DNA from: Phoronis australis
Taxonomy: Eukaryota; Phoronida; Phoronidae
Reading direction: 5' to 3'
Assembly: GCA_002633005.1 (NCBI GenBank)
Contig: NMRA01000107.1
Span: 391,984-423,673 of the forward strand
Length of the DNA stretch: 31,690 bases
The notes beneath the pieces are model-generated. The model had not been told where the DNA came from. It ran no database searches and saw only the letters and a list, made by a program, of their open reading frames with translations. Each line of letters begins with the position of its first letter. Within the stretch, counting starts at the first letter, position 1. The position numbers and the translations under genes were made by a program. This document shows, piece after piece, positions 1-10,531 of this stretch.

Positions 1-350
1 CAATTTCTCTGCTCCTTTTGTGCGAACTTAAGATAATTGGTTATCAGACTGTGCTCGAATACATTATAGTTTATGCATAGGAGTTTCTAGTTCAAGTTTG
101 CCCTTGAAGACCCTTATATTCGTGCTACAAACTCGAGTAAAAACTCAAAATTTCGAGTTCAAACTTGAACTTATTGCTTTAATATTGGGTTTACAAACTG
201 TGAACTAAGGGCAATAAATTATCTACGTAAGTTATTGTGTACTCGAGCATAGAATAATAGACACTTACCTTGAGTTCGCCCAAAAGTTGAGTTAGAAAAT
301 GCCAAACCTAATTTCGAGTTCCATTTCGAGTAAAAAGATTGGAGACCGGG
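1..350. other. Intron sequence, TCGAG-rich
   Basis: No coding signal is seen. This should be the next MFSD14-like intron. It contains several scattered short motifs of the type TTCGAGT and ACTCGAG, in both orientations, but they form no regular array. Confidence 0.4.
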
Positions 351-415
351 CCCAGGCCCTTCTACAACCCAGGCCCTTCTACAACCCAGGCCTTTCTACA
401 ACCCAGAACCTTCTA
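351..415. repeat. 17-bp tandem repeat, about 3.8 copies
   Basis: The unit CCCAGGCCCTTCTACAA occurs at 351-367 and 368-384, with one change at 385-401 (T for C) and a partial degenerate copy at 402-415. It lies in the predicted MFSD14-like intron. Confidence 0.9.
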
Positions 416-682
416 GGCTGACTGTAGAAAATCCCAGGCTCGGACTGCACCCTTCAAACTTTTAATTCCTAAATCACGCGATGTGACCACATATAACTGC
501 AGGGTACCTACTCTATGCATAAACATTACATTAATATTAAAATGACTTTGCTCTATATTCAAGAAAGTCGTTATGTGTCTGAATCCCTCATGCATGTTGA
601 TGTTGATTTATATCAATATTTAACCCAGCCTATTACATGGGGAATGAGTTAATTAAGGTCTCAATGAGATGGCAGTACTCAC

Positions 683-797
683 AAGCCCATAGGCAGAGCT
701 GCGGTCTTCCTCAGGAGTGATGTCAGCTACGTAGGCAAAGACAACACTGAAGGTGACAGCAAAAACACCCGAGATTGTGATCATGGCGAAGTACCAC
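683..797 (-). CDS. MFSD14A: MFSD14-like exon 4
   Basis: The exon is 115 nt. It completes a Trp codon with G and then encodes WYFAMITISGVFAVTFSVVF, then AYVADITPEEDRSSAYGL. The human counterpart is WYFAVISVSGVFAVTFSVVF-AYVADIT. The minus-strand acceptor is TTTTGTCAG|GTGG and the donor CTT|GTGAGT, exit phase 0. This is the last coding block before the left edge. Its acceptor coincides with the start of the 71-bp tandem repeat. Confidence 0.9.
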
Positions 798-3700
798 CTG
801 ACAAAACAAAAGTGTCAACGGGTGTTTATGAGGTGAATTAAGGCAACTGAACAGTGTTTCAGCACCACCTGCCAAAACGACAGTGTGAACGGGTATTTAT
901 GTGATGAATTAAGGCAACTGAGCAGTGTTTCAGGATCACCTGACAAAATGACAGTGTGAACGGGTATTTATGTGACGAATAAAGGCAAATGAGCAGTGTT
1001 TCAGGACCACCTGACAAAATGACAGTGTGAACGGGTATTTATGTCGTGAATAAAGGTAACTGAGCAGGGTTTTAGTACCCTTAATGTAAACACAGCTATG
1101 GGTAATATGCACCTCTTTACAAGAAGTAAGGGCTCTTTCAGAATCAAGGGAAGCATGTATTAGTGACATGCCACATGCACTTAATACATTGATCAGCTTC
1201 GAAGCGGAGAACCGAATATGGATTAGATTGGATTACAAATGCAAGGTTACATGCACAAGTGCTACCTTATGGACTTTTTGTGTGTTTTGATACTGCTCTT
1301 ACTACAGCACTGTACCATGACTGCTATTAAAAGAAAAGATATGCCTACTTAGCTAGGACTGAACTGCACCAATAACACAGAGGCACATTAAACTTGAGAT
1401 AGCAGAAGGAAGTGTACTTAAACACAGACTGAAGCTCAACAGAAAGTAGCGACAGAGTGATGAATCATGAAATTGGGCAACTCCCTCTATCCGACATCTA
1501 TGACATCACACCATCCTTTCATAACCGCGAAATCTTTGTCACATGACATAAAGTTCAATCGTCATTCTGAAGACGATTTCAGACAGTCGGTGAAAACTAA
1601 TGTCGTTGACAGTGCGTAAACAGTGAGTCAACTTACCAGGGACTGAACCTCATCAGTGGTATTGGAGCACATGTGAATGTGACAGTCAGTAGAAGGAAAG
1701 GTTTACGACCTAGTACATCAGACAATGCACCTATGAGTGGGGCGCTCAGGAAGGATAGGAGTCCCTGCAATTCATGAAATGCAAGCATCAAGAGCACACA
1801 AGGCAGCTCATTCAAACAACAACTGGAAAAATTTCTGGTGTCACTATTATTGTAGTGGTGCCTATAGTACGGGGCAGTGCTGTAAACTTACACCCAAGAT
1901 TGCCAAATGATGTTTAGTTTTTAGTTTAATGGAAAATAAAGAGTGCCTCGCACGCCAGGTAATAGCCAATTTCCCCCTTCCGAGTCCACTATCCCATGCA
2001 AGCTCACATCCTACGACAGAAGCATGTGGTTGGCACANATAGGTAATATGCACCTCTTTACAAGAAGTAAGGGCTCTTTCAGAATCAAGGGAAGCATGTA
2101 TTTGTGACATGCCACATGCACTTAATACATTGATCAGCTTGGAAGCGGAGAACCGAATATGGATTAGATTGGATTACAAATGCAAGGTTACATGCACAAG
2201 TGCTACCTTATGGACTTTTTGTGTTTTGATACTGCTCTTACTATATTCCAGCACTGTACCATGACTGCTATTAAAAGAAAAGATATGCCTACTTAGCTAG
2301 GACTGAACTGCACCAATAACACAATGTCGTTGACAGTGCGTAAACAGTGAGTCTACTTACCAGGGACTGAACCTCATCAGTGGTATTGGAGCACATGTGA
2401 ATGTGACAGTCAGTAGAAGGAAAGGTTTACGACCTAGTACATCAGACAATGCACCTATGAGTGGGGCGCTCAGGAAGGATAGGAGTCCCTGCAATTCATG
2501 AAATGCAAGCATCAAGAGCACACAAGGCAGCTCATTCAAACAACAACTGGAAAAATTTCTGGTGTCACTATTATTGTAGTGGTGCCTATAGTACGGGGCA
2601 GTGCTGTAAACTTACACCCAAGATTGCCAAATGATGTTTAGTTTTTAGTTTAATGGAAAATAAAGAGTGCCTCACACGCCAGGTAATAGCCAATTTCCCC
2701 CTTCCGAGTCCACTATCCCATGCAAGCTCATATCCTACGACAGAAGCATGTGGTTGGCACACATTGCCTGTGCATGACTCATTAACAGGCCCTACCAGTT
2801 TTTGTCGTCTGTTTACTACCTCTAGAATTTTGTGTGTGTTCCCTGATGTGTGCGTGGCAACTTCATGGCAACCTGGGATTTTTACCGTGTCATCAGACAT
2901 GAAGCTGCCACATTTTATGCATAACCTCATCATTTTGTGCACAAAAATTAACAACATTGACTAAAACTAGACTAGCAATAACAGTCTTTCATGATTTTTG
3001 CCTCAGGCTGTGATCTCATGGGTTATTCGAATCAACTAATCTAAAAAGATCTTGTAATCTTGACTCTGTTTACAAGAAATAAAAAAGCTTAAACGTCACT
3101 GTCTATATTTGTTGCCAAAGGATTACTATTTTTGAAATAACTCTTGAACTATTAATAGTAGGCCCATAAAACAATATATTTTTAAAATCATTGAGTATCA
3201 CAGTATCATATTGTGTTGGATTTTTTCAGAGATGGCCCTATTTTCCATAAACTTTAATTTTTTCGCTCTAAACTTGCAAATTCTGTTTCTTTGTTCTATT
3301 CGGTATAAAACTATGTCTGGGATTTCGTTTTAAGGCCTCCTAGCCCGAGACATTTGCTATCAAAAATCAAGACATCAACATTTAAAAAAAAGGAAATCTT
3401 GATTTTTACGTCAGATTTCTCGGGCTCAAAGTCCTTTAAAGAAAATCCCAAGTCTTTGATCGAAAAAGACATGGTGATCTCTGTGAAAAATTGTGATTTT
3501 TTACAAAAATGCAGTAAGCACGTGATAACGAACATCTGAACATTGTTTTCATGCACAAAATAAGATTCTCCGATTCCCAAGGATTTTAAAAATGTACAGT
3601 TTCATGGGTTTACTATTAACAGTTGAAAAGTTATTTTAAAAAAATCTTTGGTAAGGAAGGTAGGCAGTAACCTTAAGAAAGTAAGACTCATTTTTTTGTT

Positions 3701-4797
3701 TCTTAGTTATCGCTGGACCTTTCATTCAAGCCGGTACCACCAGCTTTGCTTTATCTAGTATACATTTGCATCCACCCTGAGCTGAGCGTAATCATATTTA
3801 ACTGTTTCTTGGACCCCAAGTTTTGGAAGGCGAGTGCAGTGGATGCCATTGTTTGAAAATGTAGGATGACCACTGCTTTCAGAAAACATGTGCACTTGTT
3901 TCAAAGCAAATAAATTCTTGCACAGTAGACTGAAAAGACAAGACCCGAATCCAGTTTAAGGCATCAGGTCGAGAAAAGTCCCTCCAACTTACCTTGACCC
4001 CTTGTATGAGACCATTCATTAGGAATGTGTGTTCAGGGAAGGTTTTGTTCAATACCTAAAAGAAATTAATTTAAAATAAGTAATGGAAATTATGCTGATG
4101 TCAATATTTACACATTTGTACACCTCTCCTCATGACACAATTAGCCAGGCTACTGCTCTTGTGGTATAATCTATCCTATACCCATATCATGTGCAAATTG
4201 ATATCCACTCTCACAACCATATCTGACATAGCTGAGAGATGTTGTGCTGTAATCCTATATTGATGAAAACCTAATGCCCTTTCCCACTAACTTAACTCCG
4301 ATATGAGCGGAGCGTTGACGTAAACTGTGAACTTAATTGAATCGTTCGCACCAGCTACATCGAAGTAAACAGTAGGTAAGTAAGTTAACACTGATGCATC
4401 TTGTGCATGTTAACATTTTTTAATGTAACAATTTGAGAACATTTACGTGTGCTACTTTGGCTTATTTCTAATTTGATTGGCGATATTTGAGCAAAATATA
4501 AGCAACTCTTGCAACTAAGCAACACTGCCCTTTAATTAACAATAGCAGTGGCCCCTGGCAATAACTTTGATATGACCTCAGTTGACTGTTCATAGTGCAC
4601 TGCAGCATCGATACTCCACAACTCCCCGACACATCGACAGTATAAAAGAGCCTCTATACGTTAAAACGGTCCATTACTATGGACAATGGAGATATACTTA
4701 CACTAATCATTGGTGTTGTAAGGAGACCCCAGGAAAAGAACTCCAGGAATATAATGACAAGAGCATGGTAGATTGTTGGTGTACCAAAGCTAGAGTT
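683..4797 (-). CDS. MFSD14A: MFSD14/HIAT1-like major facilitator transporter, 5' half (partial, spliced)
   Basis: Four spliced coding blocks on the minus strand (4702-4797, 3993-4055, one of 2361-2488 or 1637-1764, 683-797) join in phase into about 134 residues. They align collinearly with the N-terminal third of human MFSD14A/HIAT1: helix 1 with IFLEFFSWGLL, then LMNGLIQGVKG, then SFLSAPLIGALSDVLGRK, then FTCAPIPLM, then SGVFAVTFSVVFAYVADIT. The GALSDVLGRK block is the major facilitator loop 2-3 signature (G-x3-D-x2-G-R-K). The family consists of 12-helix membrane proteins of roughly 490 residues with poorly defined substrates. The gene continues past the left window edge. The first exon, expected to encode a basic N-terminus and the start codon, was not found between 4.8 and 18.5 kb. 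A or B paralogue status cannot be decided. Confidence 0.9.
794..1077. repeat. 71-bp minisatellite, four units, overlapping an exon acceptor
   Basis: Four units begin at 794, 865, 936 and 1007 with an exact 71-bp period. Shared blocks include ACAGTGTGAACGGGTATTTA and GAGCAGTGTTTCAGGA. The first unit covers the acceptor and the first four bases of the MFSD14-like exon 683-797. Each other unit repeats the splice-like minus-strand sequence TTTTG-(T/G)CAGGTG or a close variant. Unit 1 is the most diverged, consistent with constraint on the real splice site. Confidence 0.9.
1637..1764 (-). CDS. MFSD14A: MFSD14-like exon 3, copy A (duplicate)
   Basis: This is a second, apparently identical 128-nt copy of the exon at 2361-2488, with intact acceptor and donor and the same phases. 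The flanking introns are also duplicated with a few single-base differences. It joins in phase to the next exon (683-797), where the split Trp codon is completed. Whether it is a real alternative exon or an unmerged allele in the assembly cannot be told from sequence alone. Confidence 0.75.
2361..2488 (-). CDS. MFSD14A: MFSD14-like exon 3, copy B (upstream copy)
   Basis: The exon is 128 nt, encoding GLLSFLSAPLIGALSDVLGR through APIPLMRFSP plus the first two bases of a Trp codon. It carries the MFS loop 2-3 signature GALSDVLGRK. It has the acceptor ATTGCAG|GG and the donor CTG|GTAAGT. The predicted protein is identical to the other copy, 724 bp downstream in gene direction. Entry phase is 0 and exit phase 2, so both copies cannot be spliced in tandem without a frameshift; one must be skipped. 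Confidence 0.85.
3316..3452. repeat. Intronic inverted repeat (foldback/MITE-like)
   Basis: The arm 3342-3372, starting AGCCCGAGACATTTGCTATC and ending AAAAATCAAGA, is the near-perfect reverse complement of 3397-3426. Matching continues outward (GGGATTTCGTTTTAAGG against GGGATTTTCTTTAAAGG), giving arms of about 55 bp around a 24-bp A-rich spacer. It lies in an MFSD14-like intron. Open frames across it on both strands are artefacts of the palindrome. Confidence 0.8.
3993..4055 (-). CDS. MFSD14A: MFSD14-like exon, TFPEHTFLMNGLIQGVK block
   Basis: The exon is 63 nt (21 codons), encoding VLNKTFPEHTFLMNGLIQGV plus K. It is bounded on the minus strand by TTTTAG|GTA and AAG|GTAAGT, phase 0 at both ends. 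The family consensus here is HETFPKHTFLMNGLIQGVKG, so the assignment is secure despite the short length. Confidence 0.9.
4702..4797 (-). CDS. MFSD14A: MFSD14-like exon (first found in window)
   Basis: The exon is 96 nt and encodes 32 residues, starting NSSFGTPTIYHALVIIFLEF and ending TTPMIS; this is transmembrane helix 1 of the family. On the minus strand it follows the acceptor TTTTCTTTCCAG and ends at the donor AGT|GTAAGT, phase 0 on both sides. The human protein has GIGSPSVYHAVIVIFLEFFA at this place. The reading frame upstream of the acceptor does not resemble the family, so an upstream exon is expected. Confidence 0.9.
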
Positions 4798-5110
4798 CTG
4801 GAAAGAAAAACACTGTGCATGTAAGACGTGTGGTGTTTGAGACAAGTACCTTTAGGCTTTGGAGAATAATGTGGTCCATTATCTGAAATTATTTGCAGAG
4901 GAAGATTTTGTTAGGCATTGTAGCCAAAGGCGTTGACTGTTGCTGAGAGTGAATTCTGTGATGCATCACACAGTAGTGGAAGGGAAAATCCTGCACATGA
5001 ATAATAATGCTGCAATCTGATGAGATCAGTGTTGTGAATTTCTGGTTCCAGATGCGACGTACTGTCACATGAAATAAAGGCACTCCAAATTGCTTGTCAA
5101 TATGTAAAAT

Positions 5111-5184
5111 TGTCTCTTGGCTGAAAAGTTTGGATGCTTGACTCTCACGCTGGAGATACCTGGTTCAGCCCTAGGTATCAGGAA
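5111..5184 (+). pseudogene. tRNA-Glu-like pseudogene or SINE head
   Basis: A stretch of about 74 nt resembles a degenerate tRNA-Glu. It has a D-arm-like TGGCTGAAAAGTTTGGAT, an anticodon region GACTCTCACG with CTC in loop position, a T-arm-like CCTGGTTCAGCCCTAGG, and a 3' TCAGGAA as in tRNA-Glu. The acceptor stem does not pair well and the T-loop is altered, so it is unlikely to be a functional tRNA. No target-site duplication was recognised. Confidence 0.35.
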
Positions 5185-8100
5185 TCATTTTAGAAAAATG
5201 TGGGTATGGGTGAATTTAGGCAATTACATCGCCTTGAATGCCGCGATAGAACATTCCCATAAAAGGTTATTCAATTCAAAATACAATAAAATTGAATGAA
5301 ACATCCATATATAATGTTAAGTAATAATTAACACATACCATGACTTTGCATGCATTTTAGTCAACATAACTAGAACATAACCATGAAAATCTGTCACGGT
5401 TCGCTCGAGTTTCTCTCACCGGGTTATGTGTTATGTGTAATCATGCCTGTTGACAAACAAAAAGTCCAAGAGACACAAATCTAACAAAATTCACCTGATA
5501 TCTTTTCATGATAATTTGCAAGTGTCACGCGACACATCCCGCGCTTTGCTCAGTCTCGCGCTAGCCTTTGCCTAACTCAAGTAACTCAGTTAAAATATTT
5601 TGTGGTTATCGCACCCACGCTGAAAAAGTTAACAGTGACCAAAAAAGTGGAGTTGGAATTCTTCCCCAAAGTCACCTTGATTCTCGTAACTATACTTTAT
5701 CGAAGATATGTGTAGAAGCAGAAAGGATCACTGAAGAAAGTAAGCACCTTTTGAAGTGTTCGTTTTAAGAGTAGAATGTATTTTTGATGAGGTGAAAACT
5801 CTTAATCGATGAGCGGTTTTCACGTACCGCCAATTTAAAATACACGGAACGAAATTAGTACAGAAAGCGATCGGAAGTATTGTAGCCCCTAACCAGCCAA
5901 CCGAGGGGCTACGTGGTAGGGTGAAGTGACCCACAAATGCTTGCGTTTATGGCCCAATGTTAGTTTTTTGTTCTTTTTGTTCCCAATTTTCAAGGGCTTC
6001 TTAGCCCAAGCTAACCAATCAAAGTGCATCAATGATGAGGGGCACGCTTCTAAAATTATCCCTGAGGTAACAGTAGACTTTTGGCGACAGTCACTTTACA
6101 GGGCCCGGGGTCACAAATTTCTGAGAACCTGTTTTAAGCCCCGTTATTCAGTGGCTAAAACTGTTCTCAAAATGCGTAAACCCTGTAGTGATTTTACTAA
6201 GAACAGCTTTCTTTGAGAGATTCTTGCGTAGGGGGTTCACTGAAGGCATGTTTTGCAACAACAGTGAAATGATGAATGTAAACCATTACACTTCCGGCTG
6301 TTTTCCACCATGACCAAGACGACGTGAGCACAAACAGTTTTTTCACGTCACTCGCCACTTTTCATGGATCACGCAGCCGAAGCGACCAACTTTTACTTCA
6401 ACTTACGGGTCTGTCTTCCTTCGGCACCTTCCTCCGTTGCCATGTTATATTTCCTATAACCCCTTTCCGCTTTTTACCTAGCATATTTCAACGTATGGTG
6501 GATGTGGTTGAATATCAACTACACAGGGAACCCATCTTGTTCAAATGAGGTCAAAATTACATTAAATATCGAAAGGACGATTTATGTAAAATCCGATATT
6601 TTTTTAAGGAAAACTTTAACTAAATGGAACAGCAAAGAATTTTTGCTTAATAAATATAATATTTAATTTGATAAATTTGTTAATTTTAAAATCTATTGAA
6701 TTTTAAAGACAACTCGATTGAAAATTTTTGTATGACTAAATGTATTCGATCCTCAAACTCTCAACTACAAACAAAGAAGTGAAAAGTGAAAATTATGCAC
6801 ACATGTAAAGCTTCTTTAGGCAATATTTTACATTGTATTATGTTGAAAATTCAATATATTGGGTAGTATAAGTACAATATTTTTTTACAGTTCTTATTTT
6901 GTTTTTGGTTTAGAGAGCATACTGCTCGTAGCGCTACCTAGTGGTAGGCAAAAATCGCCTTACTTTAGTGGGCCCCGCCGCCGGGCCGGGGCTGCGGCCA
7001 ACCCGTTGTTGGAAAACAAAGGTTTTCGCTCTTCCCCCACAACTTTTAAATAAGCATCTACAAGAACAAATACGAGTAGCAAAAGGTTGTACTTAATTAA
7101 ACGTTTTGGCCTTTAAATACTTTTAAATTTAAAAACAAAAAGTACAGAGTTATTTTGGAACTGTTGGATGTCGAAGTGTTATGTGAAATGGAGCGTTGAA
7201 ATTCGCCATGATTAATGTGCTCATTGCTTACATGCCTTTTAGTTTACTTCCTCTAAAATGTTTGGTCAATGGCAATAATACCACTCTGTTTTTTGCCTCT
7301 GTACGATAGCTTGACAATCCTGTCTTGTCGGCCTTTGACATTATCAAGTTTGTTAAGATGAAATAGCAAAGCCATTGTATTCTTTGCTCCTGGGCTTGTC
7401 CTTTTCTCTGTCATCAGTCTAGCCTCATAATAATCGTGTGAAGAGCTTATGGGATCAACCTAGATCGTTTTAACCGCTGCTCGTTTGATCTGAAAATACA
7501 TTTTTCAGGACGTAATTTAATACAGCATAAATGAAAACTTGCCATTAAGTCTGTTAGCCTGAATTACACATTCAACGTAGCGAGAATTGTATTGTGGAAT
7601 TCGTTGACAATCACATCCGTGCAAAATGAGTCTAGGGTCCGGGGTCTAACTCGACTAATATATTGACCAGTATGGCATGGCATGTACGCTTCGAGTAAAC
7701 TGATAAATTTTTATGCGGCTTGGCGGACCCATCACTTCGAAGATTAGACCCAGGGCTCAGGTAGTTGAGCTTTCCAGTTTTTCACACGCCCAGAATATAC
7801 TATAATCTTAGTGGCAGAATACCAGCAGATTGCGAAAATAAGTAAGTATTTGGTGGAACAAGTGGTGTTGGGTATTTTCCGTGTTAGGAACGTGCAATCA
7901 CAGTGGAAATCTATCTAAGATCACGGTCAGTAAATTTTTAGATACCGCCACCAGCTGTTAGCGGAGGTCGTGTACAGACATTCGACTGATAACCTTTGCG
8001 ATTCTCATATTGGCCCATTCCCCTTCATGGTACTGATTTTATGGCAAAAAGAATCACTGATACCTGTAACATATAACGAGAACTACCTCGTCAACAGGTA

Positions 8101-9175
8101 AGTGCCGTTGACGTCTTAAATGTGAATAAAAAAATCTGGACCATACAAATCTATTTTAGATTTTAAAAACCCTCCCTTCACGTCTTTTAAATGTAATGGG
8201 CTACGGGCACGAAAATTTCTCAGTGACATTTAACCATACATGAAATATTTTTTATGCTTAGAATTACGCGGCGTTGGTGACAGTGGTAGATACGGGGAAG
8301 AGATAGATCCAAGGGTCTGGTGTTTTAAGCTATCCAGAATGATGCGCGAACTTGTTTGCGTTTTCGCGTCATACTACGTCACCGTGATAACAAGCCACAA
8401 AAGGCCGATAGTGTCAGAGTGATGCTTTAACACAGTGTAAGCCCCTCAACTGGAGGTGTTATTGCTTAATTAGGCTTTAAAAACGGACCACTCCGAGCCA
8501 TGCGCTTTTCTTTGTCAGGGATGTAACATAAAAAACGTTCCGCTGACAAAGAGAAGGATGCTGGGGATGTTTGGGTTTTAATATATTTCACACGTAGACA
8601 AGGTATCACATGTGTATTAGCAACGATAAAAATCAATAAACAATCATTGTAGTGTTTTAAGTCTAAGTCACGGTTGAGCTGCATTTTTAGAATTATAGTG
8701 AGATATTAAAAGACTAGGATAGTAAGAAAAACTAAAACTGACTGTTGCAAAAGTGCGGTCAGTCTAACGATTTACAACTTTGAGATTTAATTAACACGGG
8801 CTGTCCCAACTATACTCTTGCTGGTGATAACTTTATTGTCCTTGGAGATGCTACCTTTCATTTTCACTGTACTTCTACAGAGGGTAGGACTCCTCTGAAA
8901 GGTATGAGACCAGACTAAATCAAATTATAAACGTGTAGGTTTTACCCAGACTGACACCGTTATTTGTTACCAAAAATGTATTAAGAAATATAACACTAAA
9001 AACACATTGTCATTGAACAACGGCACATGTATGAATAAACCAAAGGCACCAAAAGCCTACTTTATCAATTTTACAAAGAAAATGAACTTTTCAAGTTATT
9101 TTCATTATGCCTTTGTATACTATTGAAATATTGCAGCATTGCACTTGACCAATACTGGTCAATTTAGGGGTACAA
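5185..9175. other. Intergenic, no gene recognised
   Basis: About 4 kb of AT-rich sequence with only short open frames, none resembling a known protein. It includes a very AT-rich patch (about 6540-6900) and a short GC-rich pocket around 6970-7000. The missing first exon of the MFSD14-like gene may lie here or further right, but I could not identify it. Confidence 0.5.
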
Positions 9176-9189
9176 CTTTAAACTCTAAT

Positions 9190-9445
9190 TATTTTTTTTT
9201 TTAATTGCAGGCGGTCTGATACACGTTGTACCAGACGTGCGCAGGCCTCGCATGTGGGCCCATTGCACTGATCACCTGGAAATATTTTTATGCTTTATTA
9301 ATATATGGTTAAAACCGAGCTGAGGAGCTAGAAACCTGACAAGGTATCACATATCTCAAGGGTTTAGCAGTGTGACCTGGTGGGACTTGAACCCACGACC
9401 TCGAGTAAAGAAAGCGGGCACTTATCAACCAGGCCACACTGCCTC
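9190..9445 (-). mobile_element. tRNA-derived SINE with 14-bp target-site duplication
   Basis: Read on the minus strand, the element starts with a tRNA-like head: an A-box-like TGGCCTGGTTGATAAGTG and a B-box GGTTCAAGTCC inside a perfect T-stem, GTGGG-loop-CCCAC. About 190 bp of unrelated body follow, then an oligo(A) tail (the T-rich run at 9190-9202 on the plus strand). It is flanked by the direct repeat CTTTAAACTCTAAT at 9176-9189 and 9446-9459. Head, tail and target duplication together support retroposition by LINE machinery. The head is tRNA-like but has no clean acceptor stem. The oligo(T)-AATTGCAG stretch on the plus strand resembles a splice acceptor by chance. Confidence 0.8.
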
Positions 9446-9537
9446 CTTTAAACTCTAATAATCTTGTAAATGTTGAGCAACGTTCAACTTTGACCTGTCA
9501 CATGCCTCAGTGAACACGAAACAACCCAATCGTGTGC

Positions 9538-9700
9538 TCCAATATTAGTTATATTTTCACGGGGTCCACTCAAATTGTTTCAAAAGTGTTACTGTCGAGT
9601 TGTAACGGAGAAGGGACATATGAAGCCACAATAACTGATTGTCGGCAGACGACCGGGACAGAGTTTGACAAAATTGATATAGAAATCCGCTTATGTAGCA
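9538..9700. repeat. Dispersed repeat, copy 1
   Basis: The segment containing CACTCAAATTGTTTCAAAAG, followed by AGTTTGACAAA about 105 bp later, is a diverged relative of 15517-15690. Matching blocks include TTAGTTnTnTTTTCAC before it. The SINE at 9190-9445 lies just upstream. No coding similarity was recognised. Confidence 0.45.
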
Positions 9701-10473
9701 TGCAGAAAGGTCTGTCCCAATATTCTAGCTAGGAAGATCGTGTGTTACGCCAAACATGTATCGAGCAACGCGGCGTTCCACTGACTGGCTCAGAGTCCCC
9801 AGACAACTGAGGCCGACACATTTGGTGGGGGCGGCGGCATGCGGGGAGGAAAGCATTTGCATATATTATATGATATACAAAAATATGTATAAAACGAAAT
9901 TTTCTTTCAAGGAGCAAACATTAAATACCTCAGAATTGCAGACTAGTACTAGCCTGTTTCACCAGGCAGGCGGCCTTGTTGTCGCCGAAATTATTCCGCA
10001 GTTAAGTTGCTTTTTATCGTCATTTCCCTCTGATGATGGCAGATGCCTGCGAATAATAGTTTGTTACCATGCTTATGCTGTCTCTTAGACAATTTTTTCA
10101 CTATATTCACCTGGACGGCGGAGTTTTTCGAACGTACGTCAGGCTTGAAAAAGCCCGATATAGGCCAGGTATATAGAACGAAGTAGTATACATAGGCAAA
10201 GAACTCCAGTTCATTCCTACTTTACAAGCACCATGGTGAGCCGGGCGATTATTTTTTCAGACGGGCGGCAGACTCGGACACTGTATTAAAGGGAGATGTT
10301 TATTACCAGTTGGTAAAACAAAAAGAGTTGTATAAATAGTGTCTTGGTCGTGTACATGTCCCGGGTACAATGTGTAGTATCGATTCATGATGTTAACCTC
10401 ATGTCACATTGTTCTCGAATTGCTGACAGTCAGTTGCTAAAACGTTCTATTATAGTAGCTAGAATATTCTACT

Positions 10474-10531
10474 GGCGCTGCAGGCCCCATTGTTACATGC
10501 ACAAATTGTAACAATTTGGGCCTGCAGCGCT
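10474..10531. repeat. Inverted repeat with 25-bp arms
   Basis: The arm 10474-10497 (GGCGCTGCAGGCCCCATTGT plus TACA) is nearly the perfect reverse complement of 10507-10531, separated by 9 nt. A further diverged half-copy, CAGATTGTTACAG...TTTGGGCCTGC, follows to about 10571. It looks like a small foldback element; no target duplication is seen. Confidence 0.75.

Larger units (their letters stand above)
1101..2761. repeat. Tandem duplication containing MFSD14-like exon 3
   Basis: The segment beginning GGTAATATGCACCTCTTTAC at 1101 recurs from about 2042 (offset 941). The stretch including the exon recurs with offset 724, so copy B lacks about 217 bp present in copy A (roughly 1379-1595). The copies differ by a few single bases over hundreds, for example TAG/TTG near 1151 and CTTC/CTTG near 1200. 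The junction lies at 2037-2041 and includes the only N in the window (2038). That fits an assembly join between two alleles at least as well as a genuine tandem duplication. Confidence 0.9.

Noticed and set aside
2653-2964. Overlapping open frames on both strands beside the duplicated exon
   Set aside because: Part lies in duplicated intron sequence; no protein resemblance.
3311-3580. Open frames on both strands over 3311-3580
   Set aside because: They read through the palindrome, which makes the two strands encode similar peptides; not genes.
5926-6216. Plus-strand open frame of 96 codons
   Set aside because: No family resemblance, low-complexity hydrophobic start, no splice or start context; consistent with chance.
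6960-7000. GC-rich pocket CCGCCGGGCCGGGGCTGCGG as a promoter or first exon
   Set aside because: Too short for a CpG island and not linked to any coding exon on either strand.
9756-10088. Plus-strand open frame of 110 codons starting at an ATG
   Set aside because: No recognisable domain and no splice or conservation evidence; length is within chance for this composition.
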